From assembly GCF_009689585.1 (NCBI RefSeq), contig NZ_AP018694.1, forward strand, positions 2,123,001 through 2,187,000: 64,000 nt of DNA, written 5' to 3'. The DNA is from Aquipluma nitroreducens. Lineage in GTDB: Bacteria > Bacteroidota > Bacteroidia > Bacteroidales > Prolixibacteraceae. The notes under the pieces were generated by a model, which was not told the origin of the DNA, made no database searches, and saw only the letters and a program-made list of their open reading frames with translations. The position numbers and the translations under genes are program-made. Positions within the stretch are counted from its first letter, which is position 1; every line of letters begins with the position of its first letter. This document shows, piece by piece, positions 29,187 through 37,323 of the stretch.

Positions 29187-29217
29187 CGAAGTTACAAGTT
29201 TCGGATGGAGTTGCAAA
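29187..29217 (-). promoter_or_regulatory. Promoter of ribE
   Basis: On the minus strand TTTG (29214-29217), a 19-nt spacer, then TAACTTCG (29187-29194), one mismatch to TAnnTTTG. The spacing is ideal for the Bacteroidota -33/-7 pattern. Confidence 0.6.
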
Positions 29218-29325
29218 TTGATTTGGTGGAGTGATGCTGAATTTCACAAATATGAATTTGGAAAAGAAATTTTGACTTATTTTTCATAAACTTATCAGAA
29301 TATTCAAGAACAATATCTGAACAAA

Positions 29326-29505
29326 ATGAATGATACGAGAATTGATCAAATAATCAATATTCTTTATGCTGCTACAGCAATTTCTGTTTTGCCAGGCGCT
29401 TTTTTCAGGCTTCAGCATTACCCATATGGAAATTATTTACTTTTGGGTGGATTTATTCTGGGAACGATTTTAGGCATTTCAAAATTGATAATCACTAAAA
29501 GCTAA
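29326..29505 (+). CDS. Small two-helix membrane protein (59 aa)
   Basis: ATG at 29326, stop TAA at 29503. Two hydrophobic segments: NILYAATAISVLPGAFF (about residues 11-27) and YLLLGGFILGTILGISKLII (about 38-57), joined by a short loop with RLQHYPYGN. The pattern of a membrane helix, then GxxFRLQHYP, then a second helix resembles the N-terminal part of GldL-type and related small Bacteroidota membrane proteins; that is a resemblance only. It lies between ribE (divergent) and the OsmC-like gene. Coding is supported by composition and by the clean two-helix design. Confidence 0.6.
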   Translation: MNDTRIDQIINILYAATAISVLPGAFFRLQHYPYGNYLLLGGFILGTILGISKLIITKS

Positions 29506-29572
29506 TTCATAAACTTCTGCTGCCAACAGTTGTTAAAATACAAACATTTTACCTTAGCCAAAATTTGAAACG

Positions 29573-29977
29573 ATGACAACAGTAAAAACAACTTATTTAG
29601 GCGATTTACGCACCGAAAACATTCATTTGCAATCGGTTAGCAAAATAATCACTGATGCTCCAACCGACAATCGGGGCAAAGGCGAGGCTTTCTCTCCTAC
29701 TGATTTGCTGGCAACAGCTTTGGGCAATTGCATCATGACTATCATGGGCATCAAAGCAATGGACAATGGAATTGACCTTAAAGGAACCGAAATCGAAATT
29801 ACAAAAATTATGGCCGATGCACCCCGTCGGGTGTCTGAAGTCATTCTGGAATTCAACTTTCCGAAGAAAGGATACACTGACAATGAAAAACACCTGATTG
29901 AAAGTGTTGCTGGTATCAGTCCAGTTCCTTTGAGTGTTCATCAAACCTTAAAACAGACTATCAAATTCAATTGGTAA
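29573..29977 (+). CDS. OsmC/Ohr-family protein
   Basis: 134 residues with the OsmC fold: GEAFSPTDLLATALGNCIM carries the peroxidatic-type Cys (about residue 57), then EIEITKIMADAPRRVSEVI and the C-terminal VAGISPVPLSVHQTLK. In classical OsmC/Ohr a second Cys sits in the motif corresponding to ISPVP (normally CPV); here it is Ser. If the alignment holds, this is a single-Cys member, unlikely to act as a standard two-Cys peroxidase. A weak promoter-like TTG...TACCTTAG lies at 29530-29557. Confidence 0.88.
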   Translation: MTTVKTTYLGDLRTENIHLQSVSKIITDAPTDNRGKGEAFSPTDLLATALGNCIMTIMGIKAMDNGIDLKGTEIEITKIMADAPRRVSEVILEFNFPKKGYTDNEKHLIESVAGISPVPLSVHQTLKQTIKFNW

Positions 29978-30056
29978 ATAGTCTCCTTTCAACGAAACGC
30001 CAAACCCCGATTTGCGGGTATTTTGCAGTTACCGGCAATGTTTTGTGTATGTCCAA

Positions 30057-30446
30057 TTAGATTTTTTTCTGGATTTGCCAATAGTGTCCAAAAGGGTCTT
30101 TGAACATTCCCTGACGGTAACCATAATCGTGGTCAGTTGCAGGATTAATTTCAGTTGCACCTGCCCGAATCGCTTTATGCATTAAGTCGTCCACATCAGG
30201 AACAAACAAACCTATAACTGAAGTCACTCCTTTGGCGCTTATTGGTTCAAGAGCGTCACGCATGGTTTCGTGCACATGAAAAATTGCACCGTTGATTTCT
30301 AATTCAGCAACATGAATGCTCCCGTCATCGTTCCTAAGACAAAAATGTTCTGTTGCACCGAATTTAGTGTAAAAATCAATGTTAAATGTCTCGTTAGGAA
30401 TATGCAATTCAGGAGCAAAATGTGTTGCGTCGTCTTTAGTATTCAT
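30057..30446 (-). CDS. VOC/PhnB-like protein
   Basis: 129 residues of the VOC superfamily, PhnB type: ETFNIDFYTKFGATEHF, SIHVAELEINGAIFHVHE, and the closing PFGHYWQIQKKI with the conserved DPFGHxW ending. Substrate unknown. First of a leftward run of small stand-alone enzymes (30057-36096). It overlaps none of its neighbours; the start is an ATG at 30446. Confidence 0.87.
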   Translation of the reverse strand: MNTKDDATHFAPELHIPNETFNIDFYTKFGATEHFCLRNDDGSIHVAELEINGAIFHVHETMRDALEPISAKGVTSVIGLFVPDVDDLMHKAIRAGATEINPATDHDYGYRQGMFKDPFGHYWQIQKKI

Positions 30447-30498
30447 ATTGCTTTGATGAACTAATACATTACATTTTTGTCTGTCCGTAATAATTTTT

Positions 30499-30960
30499 TC
30501 AATGAGTCTTATCCGGAGTCAAAACTCTGGTGGAATAATTGATCATCCACTTGATGCCAAACTGGTCGGTAAACGATCCATAATAATCGCCCCAGAACAT
30601 ATCGGCCATTGGCATTTCTACCACACCTCCTTCGGCGAGTTTGGCAAACAAATCATCGGCCTGAGAACGCGAATCAGTATGAATGGAAATGTAAACATTA
30701 TTCCCTTTATTCACCGTAAATCCCATTGATTCCGGAGCATCCGACCCCATCAATAAATGATCTCCGAGAATGGGAAGCGCCACATGCATAACCAGATTTT
30801 TGTCTTCTTCCGGAAGTGGAGGCATGCCTTCCATGGGAGGTACTTCTCCAAACCGGTTGATTTTTCCATCAATAAAGTCGCCACCGAAAACCGATTTATA
30901 GAAGTTGAAAACTTCCTCGGTGTTTCGGGAAAAATTCAGGTATGTGCTAATCTTTGCCAT
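30499..30960 (-). CDS. VOC/PhnB-like protein
   Basis: 153 residues: FSRNTEEVFNFYKSVFGGDF, MHVALPILGDHLLMGSDAPES and WGDYYGSFTDQFGIKWMINY are typical of the PhnB/3-demethylubiquinone methyltransferase-like VOC group. It is clearly paralogous to the gene at 31953-32375, sharing the NFYKSVFGG start, the LMGsDaPESMG middle and the WG.Y.G.F.D.FGI.WM ending. Function unknown. Confidence 0.88.
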   Translation of the reverse strand: MAKISTYLNFSRNTEEVFNFYKSVFGGDFIDGKINRFGEVPPMEGMPPLPEEDKNLVMHVALPILGDHLLMGSDAPESMGFTVNKGNNVYISIHTDSRSQADDLFAKLAEGGVVEMPMADMFWGDYYGSFTDQFGIKWMINYSTRVLTPDKTH

Positions 30961-31023
30961 TGTTTTAATTTTTAATGGGTTAATAATTCATTGCTATAAT
31001 CATTTTGCGTTTCGTTGTCTTTA

Positions 31024-31908
31024 TCATTCCTTTTTGTCAAGAAAACTTTCAATCATTGGAATAGCAATGAAGTCGATTTCTTGATAATTGGGTTTTAGAG
31101 TAGTGACCTCTCCAATATATTCGCCGTGCCCGCCGGGGATTATTGCCAATTCTGAGTTGGCAATCAGGCGATGCATTTCAATAGCATGTTCCGGAGTAAT
31201 CACATCTTTATCGCCAATGATAATTAGTGTCGAGGCTTTAATTGATTTTATCTTTTCATCCGGAATATCTTTAAAATCAACCATTCTTTTTGCATCCTTG
31301 TCGTGCATAACCTGCAGCCCATTGGTATCCAATGCAACTTTTTTGTACCCTTCTTTTAACTGCTCCGGCATATTTTCAAGCCGCGCCTGTTTCATAAAAT
31401 CCCAAAATTGAGAAGGAACTCCATTCCGTTTACAGAGCGCGGAAGCTGCAACTAGTTTATCAACCAATTCCGGATGGCGAATGGCGATTTGCAAAGCCGT
31501 AGTGCCGCCATTGCTAAAACCAAAAATATCAGCTTTGAGAATGTTGAGATTTCTTAAAAGTGCTGCAACATCATCGGCATCCTGCTCAAATGAAACTTCG
31601 CCAACTCTATCACTTGTCCGACCGTGGGCTTGCAATTCAACTGCAATAAGTTGTCTATGTTTTGCAAGCATCGGGATTACCCTTCCAAATGTTGTCTGAA
31701 TAGTAGAACCGCCACCATGAATTAACACAAGAGGTTTTCCTTCTCCGTATAACTCGTAGTACATTTTCAGTCCATTCACTTCAGAATAACCACTTTTGAA
31801 AGCCACGCCGTCGACTCTGGTATCCACAGTATCTTTAGTTTTCCCGCTCTCTTTACAAGAGGCAAGAATCAAAATTATTAAAGCAAATAATGTTAATATC
31901 CGTTTCAT
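31024..31908 (-). CDS. Alpha/beta-hydrolase lipoprotein
   Basis: 294 residues. Lipoprotein signal MKRILTLFALIILILASCKE (Cys at 18). Alpha/beta-hydrolase fold: oxyanion region VLIHGGGSTIQTT, nucleophile elbow GFSNGG (Ser about residue 133), acid in IIGDKDVITPEH, and His in PGGHGEYIG. It is probably an esterase-type enzyme anchored in the envelope; substrate unknown. It sits between two VOC genes and is probably on the same leftward transcript. Confidence 0.88.
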   Translation of the reverse strand: MKRILTLFALIILILASCKESGKTKDTVDTRVDGVAFKSGYSEVNGLKMYYELYGEGKPLVLIHGGGSTIQTTFGRVIPMLAKHRQLIAVELQAHGRTSDRVGEVSFEQDADDVAALLRNLNILKADIFGFSNGGTTALQIAIRHPELVDKLVAASALCKRNGVPSQFWDFMKQARLENMPEQLKEGYKKVALDTNGLQVMHDKDAKRMVDFKDIPDEKIKSIKASTLIIIGDKDVITPEHAIEMHRLIANSELAIIPGGHGEYIGEVTTLKPNYQEIDFIAIPMIESFLDKKE

Positions 31909-31952
31909 TTTTGTCGAAGATGTCAGGCATTCGTTGTTTTCGTCAGTTACTT

Positions 31953-32375
31953 TTATCCGTTAGAAAAATCGACCATCCATTCGATACCGAATTTGTCTCT
32001 AAACATCCCAAAATATGACCCCCAGGGACTATCGCCAATAGGTACTTCAATACTTCCTCCAGCTGAAAGTCCGCGAAATAACTTGTCGGCTTCTTCACGA
32101 CTTTCAGCACTAATAACTATTTTAGATCTGTTTTCATTTTCATTTACACGGCCCATACTTTCCGGAACATCATTTCCCATTAAACTGTTTTTGCCAATAG
32201 GCAACGCAATGTGCATTATCTTATTTGCATCGTTTTCTGCTACCGGAAATTCAGGACTGGACAAGTCTTTTAAACGAACAATCGTTGCGATCTCTCCGCC
32301 AAATACTGATTTGTAAAAATTGAATGCTTCCTCGGCATTTCCGTTGAAGTTAATGTGTGGATTAATTGTTGCCAT
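31953..32375 (-). CDS. VOC/PhnB-like protein
   Basis: 140 residues, close paralogue of the product of 30499-30960: NGNAEEAFNFYKSVFGGEIA, MHIALPIGKNSLMGNDVPES and PWGSYFGMFRDKFGIEWMVD. Substrate unknown. It follows a DHFR-like gene in the same direction with 74 bases between them. Confidence 0.88.
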   Translation of the reverse strand: MATINPHINFNGNAEEAFNFYKSVFGGEIATIVRLKDLSSPEFPVAENDANKIMHIALPIGKNSLMGNDVPESMGRVNENENRSKIVISAESREEADKLFRGLSAGGSIEVPIGDSPWGSYFGMFRDKFGIEWMVDFSNG

Positions 32376-32449
32376 AATTGTAATCTTTTAAAGTTATTTT
32401 TCTTATTCCAAATGCCTGGGCGCAGGGTGCAATACAATGAAACACAATG

Positions 32450-33016
32450 TTAGCGATCCGTTGTTTTTTCGTTTGTCGGTTCATAGAAAAGCGTTACTGC
32501 GCCACCACTAAAGGTTTTAGTCTTTAAGAGTTTAAGAATAGTCCTGTCGTTTATATTTTCAAATAAGGACAAACCGCTTCCTGCAACTACAGGATGAACA
32601 CAAAGTTGGTATTCATCGATCAAATTAAGTTTCATTAGTTGTATAATTAAACTCCGACTGCCAACTAAGATATCACCGCCTGGTTGCCGCTTAAGCTCTA
32701 AAACCTTTTCTTCAAGAGATTTATTTGACAATTTAGCGCTGTTCCATTCTATATCTTTCAGCGTGTGCGAGAAGACAATTTTTGGAATTTTGTCTATTGC
32801 AACAGCAAAGTCATTCATTGATTTTTCTTCTGAAGGATTTTCTAGCAGGGTTCGCCAAAATTCCATGAGTTGATACGTTGTCCTGCCGTATAGGATCAAG
32901 TCTGCCTGACGCAGTAGTTCCGTATAATGTTGATGTATTTCTTCATCGGGCAGACCTGCCGTATGATCGCAAAACCCATCAAGTGTCATATTGATTGCTG
33001 CAATTAGCTTTCTCAT
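32450..33016 (-). CDS. Dihydrofolate reductase-fold protein (RibD C-terminal type)
   Basis: 188 residues: MRKLIAAINMTLDGFCDH, then LILYGRTTYQLMEFW, KIPKIVFSHTL, GGDILVGSRSLIIQLMKLNL and EYQLCVHPVVAGSGLSLFE. This is the NADPH-binding RibD-C/DHFR-like fold common in stand-alone bacterial proteins; a real folate or riboflavin role is unlikely. A paralogue lies at 34337-34912. Confidence 0.88.
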   Translation of the reverse strand: MRKLIAAINMTLDGFCDHTAGLPDEEIHQHYTELLRQADLILYGRTTYQLMEFWRTLLENPSEEKSMNDFAVAIDKIPKIVFSHTLKDIEWNSAKLSNKSLEEKVLELKRQPGGDILVGSRSLIIQLMKLNLIDEYQLCVHPVVAGSGLSLFENINDRTILKLLKTKTFSGGAVTLFYEPTNEKTTDR

Positions 33017-33046
33017 AAATTGTCAAAGTTTAACTTTCGGAGGACT

Positions 33047-33505
33047 TTACTTTTCACATATTTCTTTCAACTTATCGAGTGCTTTTGGGTAGGTCTGGTT
33101 CATATAAGCTAAAAAATCTTCAGTGATGTCTAAGTCAACGGTAACGGTTGCAGTCCCATTGTTTTCTTCGAAGGTATAGTTTTCAAATCCGTTTGCCCAT
33201 TTTTCCACTTCTGGTCCTTCTGTAATTTCCTTGTCAGCGTTTAAAAGGCCATAATGTTGAATCGAAACAAATCGGTTGGGAATGTTTTCAGCTATCCTGG
33301 AAACCATACCTCCCCTTTCTCCATTCTCATCAACTCCAATAAACAGAATTTTGCTTCCCTTGTCCCAACTTCCTTCATAGCTCGATGTCGGGTTAAACAA
33401 AGAAGTCCATTGCTCATAAGTTGATTTACTGTTGATGCCAAGCATAAAATCATATATTTTGGGCACAGGTGCATTGATGCTTACTTTGAATTGTAACTTT
33501 TTCAT
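33047..33505 (-). CDS. SRPBCC-domain protein (AHSA1-like)
   Basis: 152 residues of the START/Bet v1-like fold: KVSINAPVPKIYDFMLGINS at the N-terminus, a beta-sheet core (GSKILFIGVDENGERGGMVS, FVSIQHYGLL) and a long C-terminal helix (DFLAYMNQTYPKALDKLKEI). A hydrophobic cavity-forming protein of unknown ligand. The neighbours are DHFR-like and DUF4287 genes in the same leftward run. Confidence 0.85.
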   Translation of the reverse strand: MKKLQFKVSINAPVPKIYDFMLGINSKSTYEQWTSLFNPTSSYEGSWDKGSKILFIGVDENGERGGMVSRIAENIPNRFVSIQHYGLLNADKEITEGPEVEKWANGFENYTFEENNGTATVTVDLDITEDFLAYMNQTYPKALDKLKEICEK

Positions 33506-33599
33506 CTGTGAATAATTTCAATATTTGTTTACTTTACTCTTTCGGGTTGCTGTTTCCAGTCACTTTTGGCAGTGGTTTAACGTAGACTATAACAGCCTG

Positions 33600-33842
33600 T
33601 TATACACTGTCTTCGTTTTTCATACCTTTCAAAAGTGCATAAATCGCCATAGCGTGGCCATGCCCCAAACCAAACTCATTCTTTAGCCAATCAACAATTT
33701 CACCAGCTTTTATTCCGGGGTTCAATTGTCCGTTTTCACTAAACCCTTTCTCTTCTGCCATTTTCCTGAAATCTTCAGGGTCCTTGCCCGTCTTCGATTT
33801 GATTGTATTTAAATAAGCCTGAAATGACATAGTTTTTCCCAT
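33600..33842 (-). CDS. DUF4287-domain protein
   Basis: 80 residues from the ATG at 33842, which overlaps the stop of the upstream VOC gene by one base (TAATG), so translation is probably coupled. The sequence FQAYLNTIKSKTGKDPEDFR, then GEIVDWLKNEFGLGHGHAMA, is the short DUF4287 form. Function unknown. A longer frame to 33923 only reads through the neighbour's coding sequence. Confidence 0.87.
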   Translation of the reverse strand: MGKTMSFQAYLNTIKSKTGKDPEDFRKMAEEKGFSENGQLNPGIKAGEIVDWLKNEFGLGHGHAMAIYALLKGMKNEDSV

Positions 33843-34318
33843 TAATTGGTTTGAAACATTGCATTCATGCGCTTTTGCATTTCCTCGAAAGAAACATCCT
33901 CGATGTGTGTCATAATTGACCACTTATGACCAAACGGATCGGTAATACCGCCTGTTCGGTCTCCATAAAATTGGTCTTTCACCACCATTTCACCGGTAAC
34001 TGTTGCTCCGGCCTCAAGCGCTTTGGCAAATACGGCATCAACGTCTTCCACATAGATGCAAAGGCTTACCGGAGATCCACCGATTGTTTGCGGACTTAAG
34101 TTTCCCCACTGTTCATTTTCTTCGGCAAGCATGATTTTTGAGTCGCCTATTTCCAGTTCCGCATGTCCAATGCTTCCATCCGGCATGGTGAGCAGCCCTG
34201 TTTCTTTAGCGCCAAAGGCACTTTTGTAAAATTCGATGGCATCAGATGCTCCCTTTACTGAAATATAGGCAGTTATTGAGTTCCATCCTTCCGGAATTGC
34301 TTTAACTTTTGTTTTCAT
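33842..34318 (-). CDS. VOC/PhnB-like protein
   Basis: 158 residues: TAYISVKGASDAIEFYKSAF, MPDGSIGHAELEIGDSKIML and ITDPFGHKWSIMTHIEDV. This is the PhnB subgroup in which the closing TDPFGHxW strand supplies a metal-type Glu/His position; enzymatic substrate unknown. The stop codon overlaps the DUF4287 start, and the DHFR-like gene lies 18 bases upstream. Confidence 0.9.
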   Translation of the reverse strand: MKTKVKAIPEGWNSITAYISVKGASDAIEFYKSAFGAKETGLLTMPDGSIGHAELEIGDSKIMLAEENEQWGNLSPQTIGGSPVSLCIYVEDVDAVFAKALEAGATVTGEMVVKDQFYGDRTGGITDPFGHKWSIMTHIEDVSFEEMQKRMNAMFQTN

Positions 34319-34336
34319 GATTGAATTGTTTTGAAG

Positions 34337-34912
34337 TTATAAGTTAGTTTTTGTCTCATAATGCAGGCAAACTACTCCTGAAAGGAATGTCCGACTCGAA
34401 ATGAGTTTTAAGTATATGCTCTGGTTAAATGGTTTGAAAAGGGAATTTCCTCCTCCTAGCAGTATCGGATTTACAAACAGCCAATAGTCATCAATGAGGT
34501 TTTCAGCCGTCAATTCATGAACAATTGAAGGACTGCCAAACATGATGATTTCTTTTCCATCCTCCTTCTTCAGTTTCCTGATTTCATCAGTCAGATTTTC
34601 GCTAATAATCCTGGTGTTTTTTGGAGCAGGGCCTTTCACTGTTCTTGATGGAACAATTTTTGAAACACTATTGTACCACGCAGAATGTTCGATGTCGTGC
34701 TTTGTTGCATTGGGTTGATCGGCTGCTGTCGGCCAGTAGTCTTCCATCAATTCGTATGTAACCCGCCCATAAAGTGCAATGTCGGCAGCCAATGTTCTTT
34801 CTTTTGCTAAGTCAAACATTTCCTGATCAATGTTTATCCAACTCATCTCTCCCTTAGCATTAGTTACAAAGCCATCGAGCGAAATGTGCATAAATGAAAC
34901 TACTTTTCTCAT
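34337..34912 (-). CDS. Dihydrofolate reductase-fold protein (RibD C-terminal type)
   Basis: 191 residues, paralogue of 32450-33016: MRKVVSFMHISLDGFVTNAK, IALYGRVTYELMEDYWPTA, KEIIMFGSPSIVHELTAENL and YWLFVNPILLGGGNSLF. Substrate unknown. Part of the leftward run. Confidence 0.9.
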   Translation of the reverse strand: MRKVVSFMHISLDGFVTNAKGEMSWINIDQEMFDLAKERTLAADIALYGRVTYELMEDYWPTAADQPNATKHDIEHSAWYNSVSKIVPSRTVKGPAPKNTRIISENLTDEIRKLKKEDGKEIIMFGSPSIVHELTAENLIDDYWLFVNPILLGGGNSLFKPFNQSIYLKLISSRTFLSGVVCLHYETKTNL

Positions 34913-34931
34913 TTCCTTATTTTTAACTGGT

Positions 34932-35141
34932 TTAAATCAGAACTTCGGCATGATAACCATTTTGATAGAGTATTTCAATAATTATATGGTTCGAAACACT
35001 TTCAGCTTCAATCCTCAAAATTTTATCGCAGTCTTCCAAATCAAAATTGATCTGACTATTTGGAATCTGATTCATAATTTGATCAATAAGCATTTCTGAA
35101 TGCTCTGGCTGTTCAACATTTGTTTTAAATACCTCGACCAT
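34932..35141 (-). CDS. Small conserved hypothetical protein (69 aa)
   Basis: 69 residues. EVFKTNVEQPEHSEMLIDQI followed by NSQINFDLEDCDKILRIEAE and IIIEILYQNGYHAEVLI gives a beta-alpha-beta-beta-alpha-beta layout like small ferredoxin-like/HMA-type domains, but without a CxxC metal motif. I recognise this as a recurring small Bacteroidota hypothetical. It sits between the DHFR-like gene and the double-VOC gene. Confidence 0.75.
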   Translation of the reverse strand: MVEVFKTNVEQPEHSEMLIDQIMNQIPNSQINFDLEDCDKILRIEAESVSNHIIIEILYQNGYHAEVLI

Positions 35142-35166
35142 TTCTGATTCTTTTAAGTTGTATTTA

Positions 35167-36096
35167 CTATTGATTCACAGCATCCTGTAACATTTTAATG
35201 TCAAGTTTTTTCATTTGAAGCATGGTCTGCATCACATTGCCACCTTTGCTCAGTAACTCACCCAGAACATTCGGTACAATTTGCCAGGAGACTCCAAATT
35301 TATCCTGAAGCCAGCCACATTGCTGTGCACCTTCGAAACCTCCTTCGGATAGTTTTTCCCAGTAATAATCAATTTCTTCCTGAGTTTCACAATTCACCAC
35401 CATCGAGATGGCTGGATTAAAATTCATGCCCATATTTTCGTGGCTGTCCATGGCAATGAATTCCTGTCCGTTGAGGGTGAATTTGCAGTGAACGACAGCG
35501 CCTTCAGGACCTACTTCCTTTCCGTATCGCTCCAATTGGATAATTTCGGAATCCTTGAAAATGGAGGTGTAGAAATGGATTGCTTCTTCTGCTTTTTTGT
35601 GCTGATCGCCCGTAAACATAAAACAGGGAATAATTTTTTGTTCGCGTTCAGGTAAAATTAATTGCCACGAAACACCAAATTTATCCTGAATCCAACCGTA
35701 TTTTTCGGCAAACGGATAGTTGTCAAGTTCCATCATTACCATTCCGTCCACCGATAATTTTTTCCACAGTCGGTCTATCTCCAGAACGCTTTCGCAATTC
35801 ACAAAAAAGGAAATGGTTGGATTGATTTGAAAGACGGGACCTCCGTTTATAGCAACAAAATCCTTCCCTTCAATCTGGAAAGCCATGGTCATAACCGAAT
35901 TTTCAGGCATCCCTGAAGCTCTGGCGCCATCACTACTATATCGAGTGGTTGTTTTTATTTCAGAATTTCTGAAAGCAGTGATGTAAAAATTAACAGCTTC
36001 TTCGGCCTGTCTGTCGAACCATAAAAAAGGAGTGATCTTTTGAATTTTCATTCCCTTTTTCATTCTATCTGATTCAGTTTTAGTTTGTGTTTCCAT
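35167..36096 (-). CDS. Tandem double VOC/PhnB-like protein
   Basis: 309 residues with two PhnB-type domains. First (about 18-150): ITPFLWFDRQAEEAVNFYIT to GWIQDKFGVSWQLILPE. Second (about 155-285): PCFMFTGDQHKKAEEAIHFY to GWLQDKFGVSWQIVPNVLGE. A helical tail follows (MQTMLQMKKLDIKMLQDAV). The start could be 36096 or internal ATGs at 36063 or 36051; the first conserved residues begin at about 18. It is the first gene of the leftward run and diverges from the GlxA/AraC-type regulator. Confidence 0.9.
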   Translation of the reverse strand: METQTKTESDRMKKGMKIQKITPFLWFDRQAEEAVNFYITAFRNSEIKTTTRYSSDGARASGMPENSVMTMAFQIEGKDFVAINGGPVFQINPTISFFVNCESVLEIDRLWKKLSVDGMVMMELDNYPFAEKYGWIQDKFGVSWQLILPEREQKIIPCFMFTGDQHKKAEEAIHFYTSIFKDSEIIQLERYGKEVGPEGAVVHCKFTLNGQEFIAMDSHENMGMNFNPAISMVVNCETQEEIDYYWEKLSEGGFEGAQQCGWLQDKFGVSWQIVPNVLGELLSKGGNVMQTMLQMKKLDIKMLQDAVNQ

Positions 36097-36194
36097 GATT
36101 GCAATTGTTTATTTGATTAGAACATTATCTACATCCACAAAGTTCGAACATTGTGGTTATAAGATCAGTAACAAAAAAGTCAAATTTCGGGGTA

Positions 36195-36220
36195 TTTAAG
36201 ACAAAATTGTCTTAAATTTG
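36195..36220 (+). promoter_or_regulatory. Perfect palindrome overlapping a -7 promoter element
   Basis: TTTAAGACAA (36195-36204), AA, TTGTCTTAAA (36207-36216): a perfect 10+10 inverted repeat. Its right arm overlaps TAAATTTG (36213-36220), a full TAnnTTTG -7 element, 16 nt before the regulator ATG. This has the look of a repressor operator, possibly autoregulatory, and it lies between divergent units. Confidence 0.65.
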
Positions 36221-36236
36221 TAAAAAGAACAAAACA

Positions 36237-37208
36237 ATGACAAACTTAGGATTGGTATTACCTTATGATTATAAGCTATTAAGCATAGCTGCAATACTCG
36301 ATGTTTTTGAAACTGTTAACCGAATTTACACTGAGGGGAATCAGGAAAAACCATTCGTGATAAATATTCTTCGTACGCCTGACCAAATTGAAAAAGAGGG
36401 TTCAATGGTATACGGTTATCCGGTATCCTCCACACAATCAGATCTGATTGCTGATATAGTTTTGATTCCCTCGTTTACATCAAATAACTTAACCGAAACG
36501 CTATCGAAGAATCAAATGTATATTCCCTGGTTGCAAAGTCAATATCAAAAAGGCGCAATAATTGCCAGTTTCTGCACCGGAACGTTTTTGTTTGGCGCTT
36601 CAGGTTTGCTCAACGGAAAGTTAGCAACCACTCACGTTGATGCCTGTTCCCGATTTTCAGCTGCTTTTCCTTCCGTAATTTTAAAACCCGACCAGGTAGT
36701 TACAGTTGATGGTCGTTTTTATACCAGTGGCGGATCAACGTCAACCTTTCACCTTTTGCTGAGGTTGGTTCAAAAATACTGCGGAAATGAAATGGTAATC
36801 CGCATAGCCAAAATTTTTGCCATTGATTTGGATCGGTATAGCCAGAGCTATTTTGGAACTTTTGTGCCCAGCCGAAATCACAAAGACGAACTGGTGAAAA
36901 AAGTTCAGGAGAATTTGGAAACCCGGTTTCATGAGATTGGATCGCTGGAGGATATTATGAAAGACATTCCTTCGAGCAGAAGAAATTTTGCCCGCAGATT
37001 TAAGCTGGCAACCGGAATTCCTCCTATTGAATATTTGCAAAATGTGCGCATCGAGTCGGCCAAGAAACAATTGGAACAAACCAATCAGAACATCAACGAA
37101 ATTATTGACCGGACTGGTTATTCCGACCCAAAATCGTTCCGGAAGGTTTTTAATAAGCTGGTTGGCATGAGTCCGATGGAATACCGGGAAAAATTCAATG
37201 TTCGATAG
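36237..37208 (+). CDS. GlxA-type transcriptional regulator (DJ-1/PfpI + AraC HTH)
   Basis: 323 residues. N-terminal amidotransferase-like DJ-1/PfpI sensor domain (about 1-185) with the elbow GAIIASFCTGTFLFGASGLL, including a Cys, and LATTHVDACSRF. C-terminal AraC double HTH (about 215-320): SRRNFARRFKLATGIPPIEY and GYSDPKSFRKVFNKLVGMSP. A likely activator or repressor of the divergent small-enzyme run; ligand unknown. Confidence 0.93.
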   Translation: MTNLGLVLPYDYKLLSIAAILDVFETVNRIYTEGNQEKPFVINILRTPDQIEKEGSMVYGYPVSSTQSDLIADIVLIPSFTSNNLTETLSKNQMYIPWLQSQYQKGAIIASFCTGTFLFGASGLLNGKLATTHVDACSRFSAAFPSVILKPDQVVTVDGRFYTSGGSTSTFHLLLRLVQKYCGNEMVIRIAKIFAIDLDRYSQSYFGTFVPSRNHKDELVKKVQENLETRFHEIGSLEDIMKDIPSSRRNFARRFKLATGIPPIEYLQNVRIESAKKQLEQTNQNINEIIDRTGYSDPKSFRKVFNKLVGMSPMEYREKFNVR

Positions 37209-37296
37209 AAGAACAAAGCAAATTTGTGTTGAAGAATTCCGTGAAATCATTTTTCCCTTTGTATTATTCATTCATTCCCTTATCTTCGATTCAAAA

Positions 37297-37322
37297 TAAC
37301 ACGAATCAGTAAAAAAGTAACA
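37297..37322 (+). promoter_or_regulatory. Candidate regulator-binding element upstream of the NikR-like gene
   Basis: About 26 bp from TAACACGAAT to AAAAGTAACA, ending 1 nt before the NikR-like ATG. A near-identical copy (23 of 26 positions) occurs at 37743-37768 upstream of larE. Within the element (A/G)TAACA is repeated 21 bp apart, two helical turns. A ribbon-helix-helix operator is plausible. Confidence 0.5.
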
Positions 37323-37323
37323 C

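Noticed and set aside
30057-36096. Integron gene-cassette array
   Set aside because: The small stand-alone genes look cassette-like, but I find no attC-type inverted cores between them, several genes overlap or couple, and no integrase is present.
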